DNA of 64,000 bases from Clostridiales bacterium. Lineage in GTDB: Bacteria; Bacillota; Clostridia; Christensenellales; Borkfalkiaceae. Within the stretch, counting starts at the first letter, position 1. Each line of letters begins with the position of its first letter. The stretch covers positions 124,001 through 188,000 of the forward strand of contig SVIG01000004.1 of assembly GCA_015071005.1 (NCBI GenBank), written 5' to 3'. The position numbers and the translations under genes were made by a program. The notes beneath the pieces are model-generated. The model was not told where the DNA came from, did no database searches, and worked only from the letters and a program-made list of their open reading frames with translations. Positions 8,880 through 16,130 of the stretch are shown piece after piece.

Positions 8880-9851
8880 ATGTGGGAAAGGATAGAGCAT
8901 TTCTTGCAGGAAGCAGGGCATCATTTAGGACATTCGTTGGAGCATACGTTGCCCCTTTTGCCCTTCGTTTTTTTAATCTATGCGATTATTGAACTGATTG
9001 AAACGAAGGCGGATATGCAAAAGGTGACACGGCTCGGCGGTAGATTAGGTCCGCTTGTCGGTTCGGCGACGGGGCTTGTGCCGCAATGCGGTTTTTCCGT
9101 AATGGCGGCGAAACTTTTCGAGCAAAAATATATCACCGTTGGCACGCTATTCGCCATCTTTATGGCAACGAGCGACGAAGCGTTTATCATTATGCTTTCT
9201 TCGGGGGAAGGGGCGGCTTGGGTACTGCCCTTGCTCCTTTCTAAAATCATTATCGGCGTTGCGGTCGGCTATGCGGCGGATGGGGTGATGAAACTGTTTG
9301 GGCGTAGGCAGGTATGCGTTCAAATGCCTAAAACGGTGAACGGACTCCCCGAAACCACGCACGAAATCTTTATGCAGGCGTATTTGGAAGAGCGGGACGT
9401 GGAAACGAACTGTTCTTGCGGTAGAAAGCACGACGGCGAGAGCGCGTGGAAGAATTATCTATTGTATCCGCTTTTGCACACGCTCAAAGTCGGCTTGTTT
9501 ATCTTGCTTGTGAATTTTGCGTTAGAGTTTATTATACACGGCGTCGGCGGCGAAAAAGTGTTTGAAAGCTTTATGAAGCGCAACCGTTTTTTGCAACCCG
9601 TTGTATCCTGTGCGGTCGGTTTGATTCCAAACTGCGCCTCGTCCGTGGTAATTACGGAAAGCTTTTTAAGCGGCGCGATTACGTTCGGCTCATGCTTGGC
9701 GGGGCTTTGCGCGAATGCGGGTATGGGGTTTGTCGTGTTGCTTCGCAACGCTCGGAAATGGAAACGGAATTTAATTATGATTCTCGTTTGCTATCTCGTT
9801 TCCGTGAGCGTGGGTTTGCTTTTTAACTTGGTCGCGCCCATTCTTGTTTAA
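8880..9851 (+). CDS. 10TM heavy-metal exporter-like membrane protein (DUF2899/ArsP-like)
   Basis: A 323-residue polytopic protein with two similar halves. Each half carries a signature of the form G-L-V/I-P-x-C-x-x-S (TGLVPQCGFSVMAAKLFEQ near residue 60 and GLIPNCASSVVITESFLSG near 242), the hallmark of the putative heavy-metal/arsenic efflux DUF2899 family. The central loop holds CSCGRKHDGE, a possible metal contact. Often annotated as arsenic efflux or putative manganese transporter; the substrate cannot be told from sequence. RBS is weak and the gene is probably translated by coupling with tsaD. Confidence 0.75.
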   Translation: MWERIEHFLQEAGHHLGHSLEHTLPLLPFVFLIYAIIELIETKADMQKVTRLGGRLGPLVGSATGLVPQCGFSVMAAKLFEQKYITVGTLFAIFMATSDEAFIIMLSSGEGAAWVLPLLLSKIIIGVAVGYAADGVMKLFGRRQVCVQMPKTVNGLPETTHEIFMQAYLEERDVETNCSCGRKHDGESAWKNYLLYPLLHTLKVGLFILLVNFALEFIIHGVGGEKVFESFMKRNRFLQPVVSCAVGLIPNCASSVVITESFLSGAITFGSCLAGLCANAGMGFVVLLRNARKWKRNLIMILVCYLVSVSVGLLFNLVAPILV

Positions 9852-9906
9852 GCACGAAAATTTTGTGGTATATATTATATAAGGAAGACTTTTCGGAGGA
9901 AAGACT

Positions 9907-10215
9907 ATGCAAGAAGTAAAAATTCTCGGTCTTGAAAACGGCGTGTTGAACGCGGCGCTTTCGGGGGATATTGATTTGGGAAACGCGGAGGCGTTTTATC
10001 AGGAAATTGCGGCGGCGTACGAACAGTCGCACGCTAGCATTTGCTTTGATTGCACGGAGCTGAACTTTATCGACAGCACGACGCTTGGTACGTTCGTGAA
10101 AATTTTGAAGATGGTAAAATCGGACGGTTTTACTCTTCGTCTTACGAATTTACAGCCGAAAATCAAGAAATTATTTGTGATTTGCTCGTTGGATAGTATT
10201 ATGGAGCTTGCATAA
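9907..10215 (+). CDS. STAS-domain anti-sigma factor antagonist
   Basis: A 102-residue STAS protein of the SpoIIAA/RsbV type. GDIDLGNAEAFYQEI near the N-terminus and FDCTELNFIDSTTLGTFVKI, with the conserved Ser-Thr phosphoacceptor pair after DS, match the family. In the family the dephosphorylated form releases the sigma factor by binding the anti-sigma kinase. RBS CGGAGG is 7 bases before the ATG. It heads a four-gene module and the next gene starts 2 bases after its stop. Confidence 0.88.
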   Translation: MQEVKILGLENGVLNAALSGDIDLGNAEAFYQEIAAAYEQSHASICFDCTELNFIDSTTLGTFVKILKMVKSDGFTLRLTNLQPKIKKLFVICSLDSIMELA

Positions 10216-10217
10216 CG

Positions 10218-10571
10218 ATGGAAAAATTTACGGTGACGTTGCCCTTGACGGGTGAATATTTAACGACGGTACGTTTGACGACGGGCGGACTTTGTGCGCT
10301 TGCAGGCTTTGACGTGGATACTGCGGAAGATTATAAGGTTTGCGTGACGGAGAGCTTGTTGATTTTGAAACGCAACGGTTTTTCGACGGCAAGCATTGAA
10401 TTTACCGTAGGCGACGCGCTTGGCTGTGCGGTGAGCGGCGTGGGCGAAGTCGGTGAAATGGGCGATAGCTTGGAAGATGGGATTTCCAGGGCGCTTTTGC
10501 TTGCGCTTTTGGGGACGGTGGATTTCGTAAAGGAATCGGATAGAGTGGTAAAAATCGTATTTGAAGGCTAA
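10218..10571 (+). CDS. degenerate HATPase, anti-sigma-like protein
   Basis: A 117-residue protein in the SpoIIAB/RsbW position. The start resembles RsbW (TVRLTTGGLCALAGFDVDTAEDYKVCVTESL), but the N-box Asn expected after ExxxNxxxH is replaced (ESLLILKRNG) and no GxGxG ATP lid is evident. It may bind partners without kinase activity. It overlaps the translational signal of the sigma gene (AAGG used as SD lies within its last codons). I assign the fold by position and partial motif only. Confidence 0.6.
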   Translation: MEKFTVTLPLTGEYLTTVRLTTGGLCALAGFDVDTAEDYKVCVTESLLILKRNGFSTASIEFTVGDALGCAVSGVGEVGEMGDSLEDGISRALLLALLGTVDFVKESDRVVKIVFEG

Positions 10572-10575
10572 ACAA

Positions 10576-11316
10576 ATGACGGAAGAACGCATTAACGAGC
10601 TATTCAAGCGGTACAAAGAGAGCGGTGATATTACGATTCGTAATCAAATCGCCGAGCATTATCTCTACATAACCGAAATCCTAGCCAAGAAATTCGTAGG
10701 GCGAGGTGTGGAGTACGACGATTTGCAGCAAATCGCCGCGATGGCGCTTGTCCGTGGAATCGATCGATTCGACGTAGAGCAGGGCGTACAGTTTTCCACC
10801 TTTATCACGCCGACGATTACGGGGGAAATTAAGAACTATTTCCGTGATAGCTCGCGTATGGTGAAAGTACCGAGAAGGTTGAGCGAGCTAAATCTCGCCG
10901 TTCGGAAATTCTCGCTTGAATACGAAAAAGAAAAGGGTGAAAAACCGAAAATTAAGACGATTGCGCAGTCCTTGAAGGTCGACGAAGAAGAAATTGTAAA
11001 AGCGCTCGAAGTGGGCGGTACGGTGTCTTTGGACGGTATGACGGCAAACGACGAAGAAAATGAGAAATCGTTGTACGGCGTACTCGCAAGCAGCGAAGAT
11101 CGTTACGAACGTTTTGAAACGAAGGAAACCTTGTCTTCGGCGATGCAGGATTTTAGCGACGAGGAAAAAGCGCTTGTCAAATATCGGTTTGTGGACGGAC
11201 TTTCGCAAAGCGACACGGCGTTAAAGCTTGGCGGTAAATCGCAAATGTACGTATCGCGCATGGAAAGAAAATTGCTCGAAAAATTAAAGGATAGATTAAA
11301 AGACGTATTTAGTTAA
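10576..11316 (+). CDS. SigB/SigF/SigG-type RNA polymerase sigma factor
   Basis: Sigma-70 family factor of 246 residues. Region 2 is clear (YDDLQQIAAMALVRGIDRFD and FSTFITPTITGEIKNYFRD), region 3 follows (VKVPRRLSELNLAVRKF), and region 4 ends in an HTH (LSQSDTALKLGGKSQMYVSRME). I use ATG 10576, 8 bases after AAGG; the track start is an upstream TTG. The gene order STAS, HATPase, sigma matches spoIIA and rsb operons. Whether it is a sporulation or a stress factor cannot be decided here. Confidence 0.88.
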   Translation: MTEERINELFKRYKESGDITIRNQIAEHYLYITEILAKKFVGRGVEYDDLQQIAAMALVRGIDRFDVEQGVQFSTFITPTITGEIKNYFRDSSRMVKVPRRLSELNLAVRKFSLEYEKEKGEKPKIKTIAQSLKVDEEEIVKALEVGGTVSLDGMTANDEENEKSLYGVLASSEDRYERFETKETLSSAMQDFSDEEKALVKYRFVDGLSQSDTALKLGGKSQMYVSRMERKLLEKLKDRLKDVFS

Positions 11317-11339
11317 AAAACAAAAGGGGGGAGCGAAGT

Positions 11340-11693
11340 ATGAAGTATGAAATCATCGATTACGAAACGTTGCGGCTTGCCGTGGACGGACTTTGCGACT
11401 TTCTTTTTGCGCAAGAGATTGCGCCCGAGCGCGTATTTGACAGCAGGCTTGTAGCGTACGAGTTATTAAGCAACGTATTAAAGCACGCGGACGGGAACGC
11501 AAAATTAGATTTTGGTTTGACGCCCGAGTTCGTGGAGTTAAAGATTGCCACGGCGGAAGTTTTCTTTCCTGTGAAAAAGGAAACCTGCTCGGACGTGTAT
11601 GCGGAAAGCGGCAGGGGATTATTTTTAGTCGACCGCTTGGCGGAAAGATTTATCACGGAAGACGGCGTATTGCTAATCCGTATCAAAAGATAA
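11340..11693 (+). CDS. RsbW/SpoIIAB-like serine kinase anti-sigma factor
   Basis: A 117-residue HATPase_c protein. The N-box YELLSNVLKHA and the G-box ESGRGLFLVDRLAE are intact, unlike the other HATPase three genes earlier. It lies 23 bases after the sigma gene with a GGGGGGAG ribosome binding site and ends at a strong terminator. It is the better candidate for the real anti-sigma kinase that phosphorylates the STAS protein. Confidence 0.8.
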   Translation: MKYEIIDYETLRLAVDGLCDFLFAQEIAPERVFDSRLVAYELLSNVLKHADGNAKLDFGLTPEFVELKIATAEVFFPVKKETCSDVYAESGRGLFLVDRLAERFITEDGVLLIRIKR

Positions 11694-11701
11694 GAAAAGA
11701 A

Positions 11702-11737
11702 AAACGGGCGAACGTATCGTTCGCCCGTTTTATTATT
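11702..11737 (+). terminator. terminator of the sigma module
   Basis: Perfect 13-bp stem AAACGGGCGAACG/CGTTCGCCCGTTT with a three-base loop and T-rich tail. Confidence 0.92.
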
Positions 11738-11750
11738 TATATAAATAAGT

Positions 11751-11784
11751 ATAAAAAAACGAGCCGACTGAAAAGTCGGCTCGT
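11751..11784 (-). terminator. terminator of the convergent membrane-protein gene
   Basis: Stem ACGAGCCGAC/GTCGGCTCGT; read on the minus strand it is followed by seven T. Confidence 0.9.
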
Positions 11785-11800
11785 AATTATTTTCTAGAGA

Positions 11801-13084
11801 TTAGGAAAGCTTTTGCGAGAAATCGTAGATCTTGCCAAGAAGTTCGCTGGAAACTTTTTCTCTGTATTGACCAAGGTAAATAAATACCTTGTTGAAGAAT
11901 GCCTTGTTGTTTCCGCCTACAACGTATTCGGGAATTTCGGGCATATCGCCGTTCGTACGAAGCACGTAAACGTCGATGAATTCTTCTCTTTCAGCCTTGG
12001 AAAGGGTACCGATGAACGCGTCGAACTTACCGGAGTAATCTTCTTCCGTTTCTTCTGCGGTAGCGTCAGCTTCGTCAGCATTTACCAATTCAGCTACTTC
12101 CACGCCAGCAACAGGGCCGCCTTCGTAGGGGATCGCTTCAATCGTTTCTTCCAATTCGAATTCGTTCATAGCGTCTTTCTTCGCAGCTTTCACAGCGCTC
12201 TTGCGACGAACGCCGAGTTGGCTGAGCGTGATAACGATTTGAAGAAGGGAAACGCCGATTGCGCAAATCGTGAAGAAGAGGAAAGGCTTGCTTTCAAGCT
12301 TGATTGCGTGATAGATATAGATCGCGCCAAGCGCAACGATTACTTGGAAAATGTAGCGAATAGGATCGCCTGCAAGGCCCTTTCTGGAGTTTGCACGGCA
12401 GCTCGCGATACCAAGGTTGAGGAGGGAAAGACCGACTACAACGAGTACCAAAATCTTCCAAATATTCTTGGATGCGCCCAAAGCTGCGCTTACTTTGCCG
12501 CCTTCATACGTGAATGCAAGCATCAAACCAGCGGTGTAAGCAAGGGAAAGGATGAAGTGGATCGCGTTGAACCAAGCCGCCTTACCCGTGTGTGCGATTT
12601 GAAGCACGAAATAGAAGAATGCCGCGCCGAGTGCAATACCGGTCGTGAGCCAATCGAAGGTCAATTCGACAACGGAGCTGTACGACGTGATGCAAAGAAC
12701 GGAAAGCGCGTAAGCCGCTGCGCCCCAAGTGATTACGAACGTTGCGAAACGAACGAGCGCGGGAGCTTTCTTTCTCGTAAAGATAGCGATGAACGCGCAA
12801 ACGAATGCAACAACGATCGTTGCCGCGAATACGTAAAGAGCAAGCGTTGCAGCAACGCCCAAATACGTACCGTCATCGCAGAAGGAAGGGAGTACGCCCC
12901 AAAGTTTCATACCGGTATCAAAAATGTCCTGTGCCACTTCGTACAAAGCGAGTTCGCCAACGAAGAAGTAACCTTGAATGCCAGCCAATACTTTGATCGG
13001 CAAAACAGCAAGTACAACACACGCCGCAACCAAAAGCACAGCAAGTAAGCGATAGCTTACGTTCTTTTTAGCCTTGTTAGCCAT
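11801..13084 (-). CDS. conserved-type polytopic membrane protein of unknown function
   Basis: A 427-residue protein with about nine hydrophobic segments in residues 12-290, then a charged, acidic linker (DEADATAEETEEDYSG) and a compact C-terminal domain (KFDAFIGTLSKAEREEFIDVY ... GGNNKAFFNKVFIYLGQYR). The C-terminal domain looks like an independent folded cytoplasmic module. I do not recognise the family. It is monocistronic, with its own consensus promoter and terminator and an AGGAG binding site. Confidence 0.75.
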   Translation of the reverse strand: MANKAKKNVSYRLLAVLLVAACVVLAVLPIKVLAGIQGYFFVGELALYEVAQDIFDTGMKLWGVLPSFCDDGTYLGVAATLALYVFAATIVVAFVCAFIAIFTRKKAPALVRFATFVITWGAAAYALSVLCITSYSSVVELTFDWLTTGIALGAAFFYFVLQIAHTGKAAWFNAIHFILSLAYTAGLMLAFTYEGGKVSAALGASKNIWKILVLVVVGLSLLNLGIASCRANSRKGLAGDPIRYIFQVIVALGAIYIYHAIKLESKPFLFFTICAIGVSLLQIVITLSQLGVRRKSAVKAAKKDAMNEFELEETIEAIPYEGGPVAGVEVAELVNADEADATAEETEEDYSGKFDAFIGTLSKAEREEFIDVYVLRTNGDMPEIPEYVVGGNNKAFFNKVFIYLGQYREKVSSELLGKIYDFSQKLS

Positions 13085-13161
13085 AACAAATCTCCTGAAA
13101 GTTATTTTTAGAGTTCCCGTTTCGCTCTCACTACACGGGGTAAACTTTTACAATTTATAGT

Positions 13162-13190
13162 ATTATAACACTTTCGGCGAAAGATGTCAA
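13162..13190 (-). promoter_or_regulatory. consensus promoter of the membrane-protein gene
   Basis: On the minus strand TTGACA, a 17-base spacer and TATAAT lie about 80 bases before the start codon. All twelve box positions match the sigma-A consensus. Confidence 0.9.
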
Positions 13191-13294
13191 TACTTAAAAA
13201 GTATTTTTTTAAGTCTTTCCGCAAAAAAAAGTTAAAAAAATTAAGTATTTTTGCTTTTTCATCAAGGAAAAAAGTCAAAGATACAAAAAACCCC

Positions 13295-13323
13295 TTGAAA
13301 AAATTTTCCGTTTGCGTTATAAT
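13295..13323 (+). promoter_or_regulatory. promoter of the PucR-type regulator
   Basis: TTGAAA, 17 bases, TATAAT, about 58 bases before the start codon. Confidence 0.8.
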
Positions 13324-13380
13324 AGGTTTGGATAAAAAATTAAGGCGGCGCGAGAGAAGTGCTCGCCAAGGAGAGCCTAT

Positions 13381-14397
13381 ATGACGGAAATTGAAAAAAT
13401 CGTCAAAGAGCTTATGGAAAAATTTAATATTCGTTTGTCCTACTATGCGGAAAACTCCCCTGCGGCGGATTTACCCGTTTGCGATTGGCAGTTTGATAAA
13501 GTAACGGACGACGGTAGCCATACGTTTTTCCGCTTTTTATATAGAAACGTCGGGTATATCGGCATTTTGGACGGTTGCGGGGAGACGGAGAAAAACTACG
13601 CGCTGCTTTTGCCTTCCTATATCGAGGGCTTTGCGGAAAAAGTTTCCGAGTTACCGAAAACGGAACAACTCAAACGCATTCTCATGGGGGAATATTCCTC
13701 GATGGGGATTTATAAGTACGTGACCAAATATTCCGTGAAAAACACACCTTGCTTTGCGATTGTATTGCGCGTGCCTAAGCTTATGGGTGAAGCGATTTCG
13801 GCTTTGGAGCAGTACGGCGGCAACAGCTTGGATACCGTCGTGCAAATCAGCGATGATATTTGCGTTTTGGTGCGTTTTGAAGAAGAAACGGCGGAAGAAT
13901 CCAATTCGGCTGTAGAGTATGCGGAATTTTTAACGCAGTCTTTGAAAGAAGAACTGGGCGTGGACGCGCAAGCAGGGGTTGGTCCTACCGTGCGCGAATT
14001 GAAGGATATTGCCGTATCGTACGCAAGCGCGGAAAACGCGCTTCGTTATGCCGACGTTTTTCAAATCCAAGGCAACGTACATTTCTATCGCGACTTTATT
14101 TTGATGAAAATGCTTGAAGACGTACCTGAAAGCCGTTTGCGCGAGTACCTTTCGGAAATCAGCGACGAGCGTTTTAAGGAAGTCTTTGAAGACGAGGAAA
14201 TGCTTGCGACGGCGGAAGTATTTTTACAGTGTAGCTTGAACGTGAGCGAAACTTCCCGTCAGTTGTATTTGCATAGAAACACCCTTTTGTACCGTTTGGA
14301 CAAAATTGAAAAGGCGACGGGCTTGAATATCCGTCTTTTCTCGGGCGCGGTTTCCTTCCGCGTGCTGACGGTGCTTTACAAGCTCTTGAAAAAATAA
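13381..14397 (+). CDS. PucR/CdaR-type transcriptional regulator
   Basis: A 338-residue protein whose C-terminus is the PucR-family HTH (LNVSETSRQLYLHRNTLLYRL, residues about 285-310). The middle (about 110-240) resembles the degenerate GGDEF-like CdaR domain; the N-terminal 100 residues are an uncharacterised sensor region. Members of this family usually activate catabolic genes. AAGGAG is 7 bases before the ATG. No neighbouring pathway points to a ligand; the next gene is a protease. Confidence 0.75.
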   Translation: MTEIEKIVKELMEKFNIRLSYYAENSPAADLPVCDWQFDKVTDDGSHTFFRFLYRNVGYIGILDGCGETEKNYALLLPSYIEGFAEKVSELPKTEQLKRILMGEYSSMGIYKYVTKYSVKNTPCFAIVLRVPKLMGEAISALEQYGGNSLDTVVQISDDICVLVRFEEETAEESNSAVEYAEFLTQSLKEELGVDAQAGVGPTVRELKDIAVSYASAENALRYADVFQIQGNVHFYRDFILMKMLEDVPESRLREYLSEISDERFKEVFEDEEMLATAEVFLQCSLNVSETSRQLYLHRNTLLYRLDKIEKATGLNIRLFSGAVSFRVLTVLYKLLKK

Positions 14398-14405
14398 ACG
14401 AAATG

Positions 14406-14448
14406 AATCCGTCCACGGGTATTTTATGCGGACGGATTATATTTTTAT
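14406..14448 (+). terminator. terminator after the PucR-type gene
   Basis: Stem AATCCGTCC/GGACGGATT followed by an A/T tail with five T. Confidence 0.8.
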
Positions 14449-14480
14449 CCTAAAAAGGATATAAACTTGGAGTGAAGAGT

Positions 14481-15884
14481 ATGGATAACCAAGAAAACAA
14501 CGAAAAATTCGATAAAAACAATCTTCCTGAAACGGACGATGGATTTTTCACGGAACTTCCGAAAAAGGAGTTTCAACGCGTACCTGCCCCCGACAAAAAA
14601 GGCAAAACAGCGAAAAAGGTATGGAAAATCGTCGGGTGCATTTTCCTTGCCGTGGCGATTTTTGCGTCGGGCGCTTTGACCTTTTGGCTCTCGCTGGATA
14701 AGGGGATGCGGAAGTTGATTTGGATTAAGGATAAAATCGACGAGGAATATTATCAAGATATTTCCGACGACGAATTTTATTCGACTATTTACGACGCGAT
14801 CAATAACGATTTGCTCGATCCCTATTCCTACTATATGACGGCGGACGAATATAAAGCGAGCGAACAGACGTTGGCGGGGAAAAAGGGGGGCATCGGTACG
14901 ATGCTTTTGACCAAGGACGCAGAGGATAACGAACAAATTTTAATCACGCGCGTGAGCGGTAACTCGCCTGCGGAAAGAGCGGGCTTAACGGAAGGTGACA
15001 AAATCATCGGGTTTGGTTTGTCGGAAGACGCGATGACGGAAAGCCAAGATTTCCAAGCCTTTTCGGATTTTTTAGGAGCTTTGGACGTTAACGAAAGCTT
15101 TTACGTGAAAGTGCTTTCGGGCGGCGTAAAAAAAAACCTTTCGCTCGCAAAAGAAATTTACGTGGAAAATTATGTCTTTTACCGCACGAACAATTCGTCC
15201 TACGCTTTTTCAGGAGATAAGAACGAATGGACGGCAAGGAGCGACCACCTTGCAGCGTTGCCCGATCAAACGGCGTATATTCGTTTGATACAGTTTGGTG
15301 GGAGCGTGTCGAAGGGTTTTGCAAGGGCGATGAAACAGTTCCGTCAAGACGGTAAAACCGATTTAATTTTGGATCTTCGAGGCAACACGGGCGGTTATTT
15401 GGACCTGATGCAGGAAATCGCCGCGTATTTCGGGAAGAATGCAAAGGGAGATTCGCCCGTAGCGGTGCTTGCGGATTACGGGGATAAAATGGTGGCTTAC
15501 GACGCGCGCGGGAACGTTTACGACGAGTATTTCAAGCCCGAAAGCCGCATTTGCGTACTTGCGGATATCGACACGGCTTCGGCGTCGGAGTGTTTGATTG
15601 GATTTATGCTCGATTACGGCGCACTTTCGTATGAAAACATTTGCTTATCCGAGCGCGGCGGCGTGGCGAAAACGTACGGCAAAGGGATTATGCAAACGAC
15701 CTATTATTTGGATTGGTTTGAAAAGGACGCGTTAAAACTCACGACGGCGGAAATCCGTTGGCCCGTCTCAAAAACGAGTATTCACGGCAGGGGGATCTTG
15801 CCTGAAGACGGTGCGAAAACGGTGCAAGAAGCGTACGGCAAGGATTTGGAAATCAACGCTGCAATCGCGCAGTTATACCCCTAA
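14481..15884 (+). CDS. S41-family C-terminal processing protease (CtpA/Prc-like)
   Basis: Membrane-anchored periplasm-side protease of 467 residues. A charged cytoplasmic head of about 45 residues precedes one TM segment (IVGCIFLAVAIFASGALTFW). A PDZ domain follows (GIGTMLLTKDAEDNE ... AGLTEGDKIIGFG), then the S41 catalytic core with the Ser in TASASECLIGF and the Lys region in AKTYGKGIMQT. The ATG at 14481 has TTGGAG 8 bases upstream and is preferred to the GTG at 14472. The family trims secreted or membrane proteins and in spore formers signals sigma-K, but the substrate here is unknown. Confidence 0.88.
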   Translation: MDNQENNEKFDKNNLPETDDGFFTELPKKEFQRVPAPDKKGKTAKKVWKIVGCIFLAVAIFASGALTFWLSLDKGMRKLIWIKDKIDEEYYQDISDDEFYSTIYDAINNDLLDPYSYYMTADEYKASEQTLAGKKGGIGTMLLTKDAEDNEQILITRVSGNSPAERAGLTEGDKIIGFGLSEDAMTESQDFQAFSDFLGALDVNESFYVKVLSGGVKKNLSLAKEIYVENYVFYRTNNSSYAFSGDKNEWTARSDHLAALPDQTAYIRLIQFGGSVSKGFARAMKQFRQDGKTDLILDLRGNTGGYLDLMQEIAAYFGKNAKGDSPVAVLADYGDKMVAYDARGNVYDEYFKPESRICVLADIDTASASECLIGFMLDYGALSYENICLSERGGVAKTYGKGIMQTTYYLDWFEKDALKLTTAEIRWPVSKTSIHGRGILPEDGAKTVQEAYGKDLEINAAIAQLYP

Positions 15885-15888
15885 CGAG

Positions 15889-15908
15889 CGGTACAGGTAT
15901 GCGTTGAA
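15889..15908 (+). repeat. dispersed motif copy 1
   Basis: GCGGTACAGGTATGCGTTGAA-type copy 4 bases after the S41 protease stop codon and just before its terminator. The 3' half matches the consensus exactly; the 5' G-run is eroded. Confidence 0.7.
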
Positions 15909-15923
15909 TATAAAAATGCAAAC

Positions 15924-15955
15924 AAAAACGCACGCGGGAAGAGCGTGCGTTTTTG
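15924..15955 (+). terminator. terminator of the S41 protease gene
   Basis: Perfect 12-bp stem AAAAACGCACGC/GCGTGCGTTTTT with T run. The 130 bases beyond it (15956-16085) hold no gene; AAGCTTGATTG occurs twice there, 19 bases apart. Confidence 0.85.
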
Positions 15956-16085
15956 CGTTGTTATGGAGGTGTTCTTACTCAAGCTTGAAAGCTTGATTGG
16001 AAACGGATAAGCTTGATTGTCAAACGTAGTATACCAAACGATTAAGGAAATTGCGTTGTGAAAATGTGATAGTTTTTTGAAAAAT

Positions 16086-16121
16086 AAAGCAGCCGCGTTC
16101 AAAAAACGCGGCTGCTTTTAT
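16086..16121 (-). terminator. terminator of transketolase gene
   Basis: Perfect 14-bp stem AAAGCAGCCGCGTT/AACGCGGCTGCTTT immediately after the tkt stop on the minus strand; works in either direction. Confidence 0.85.
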
Positions 16122-16130
16122 CCGATAGGA

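Noticed and set aside
15985-16020. AAGCTTGATTG direct repeats
   Set aside because: Short and isolated; no link to a gene or element.
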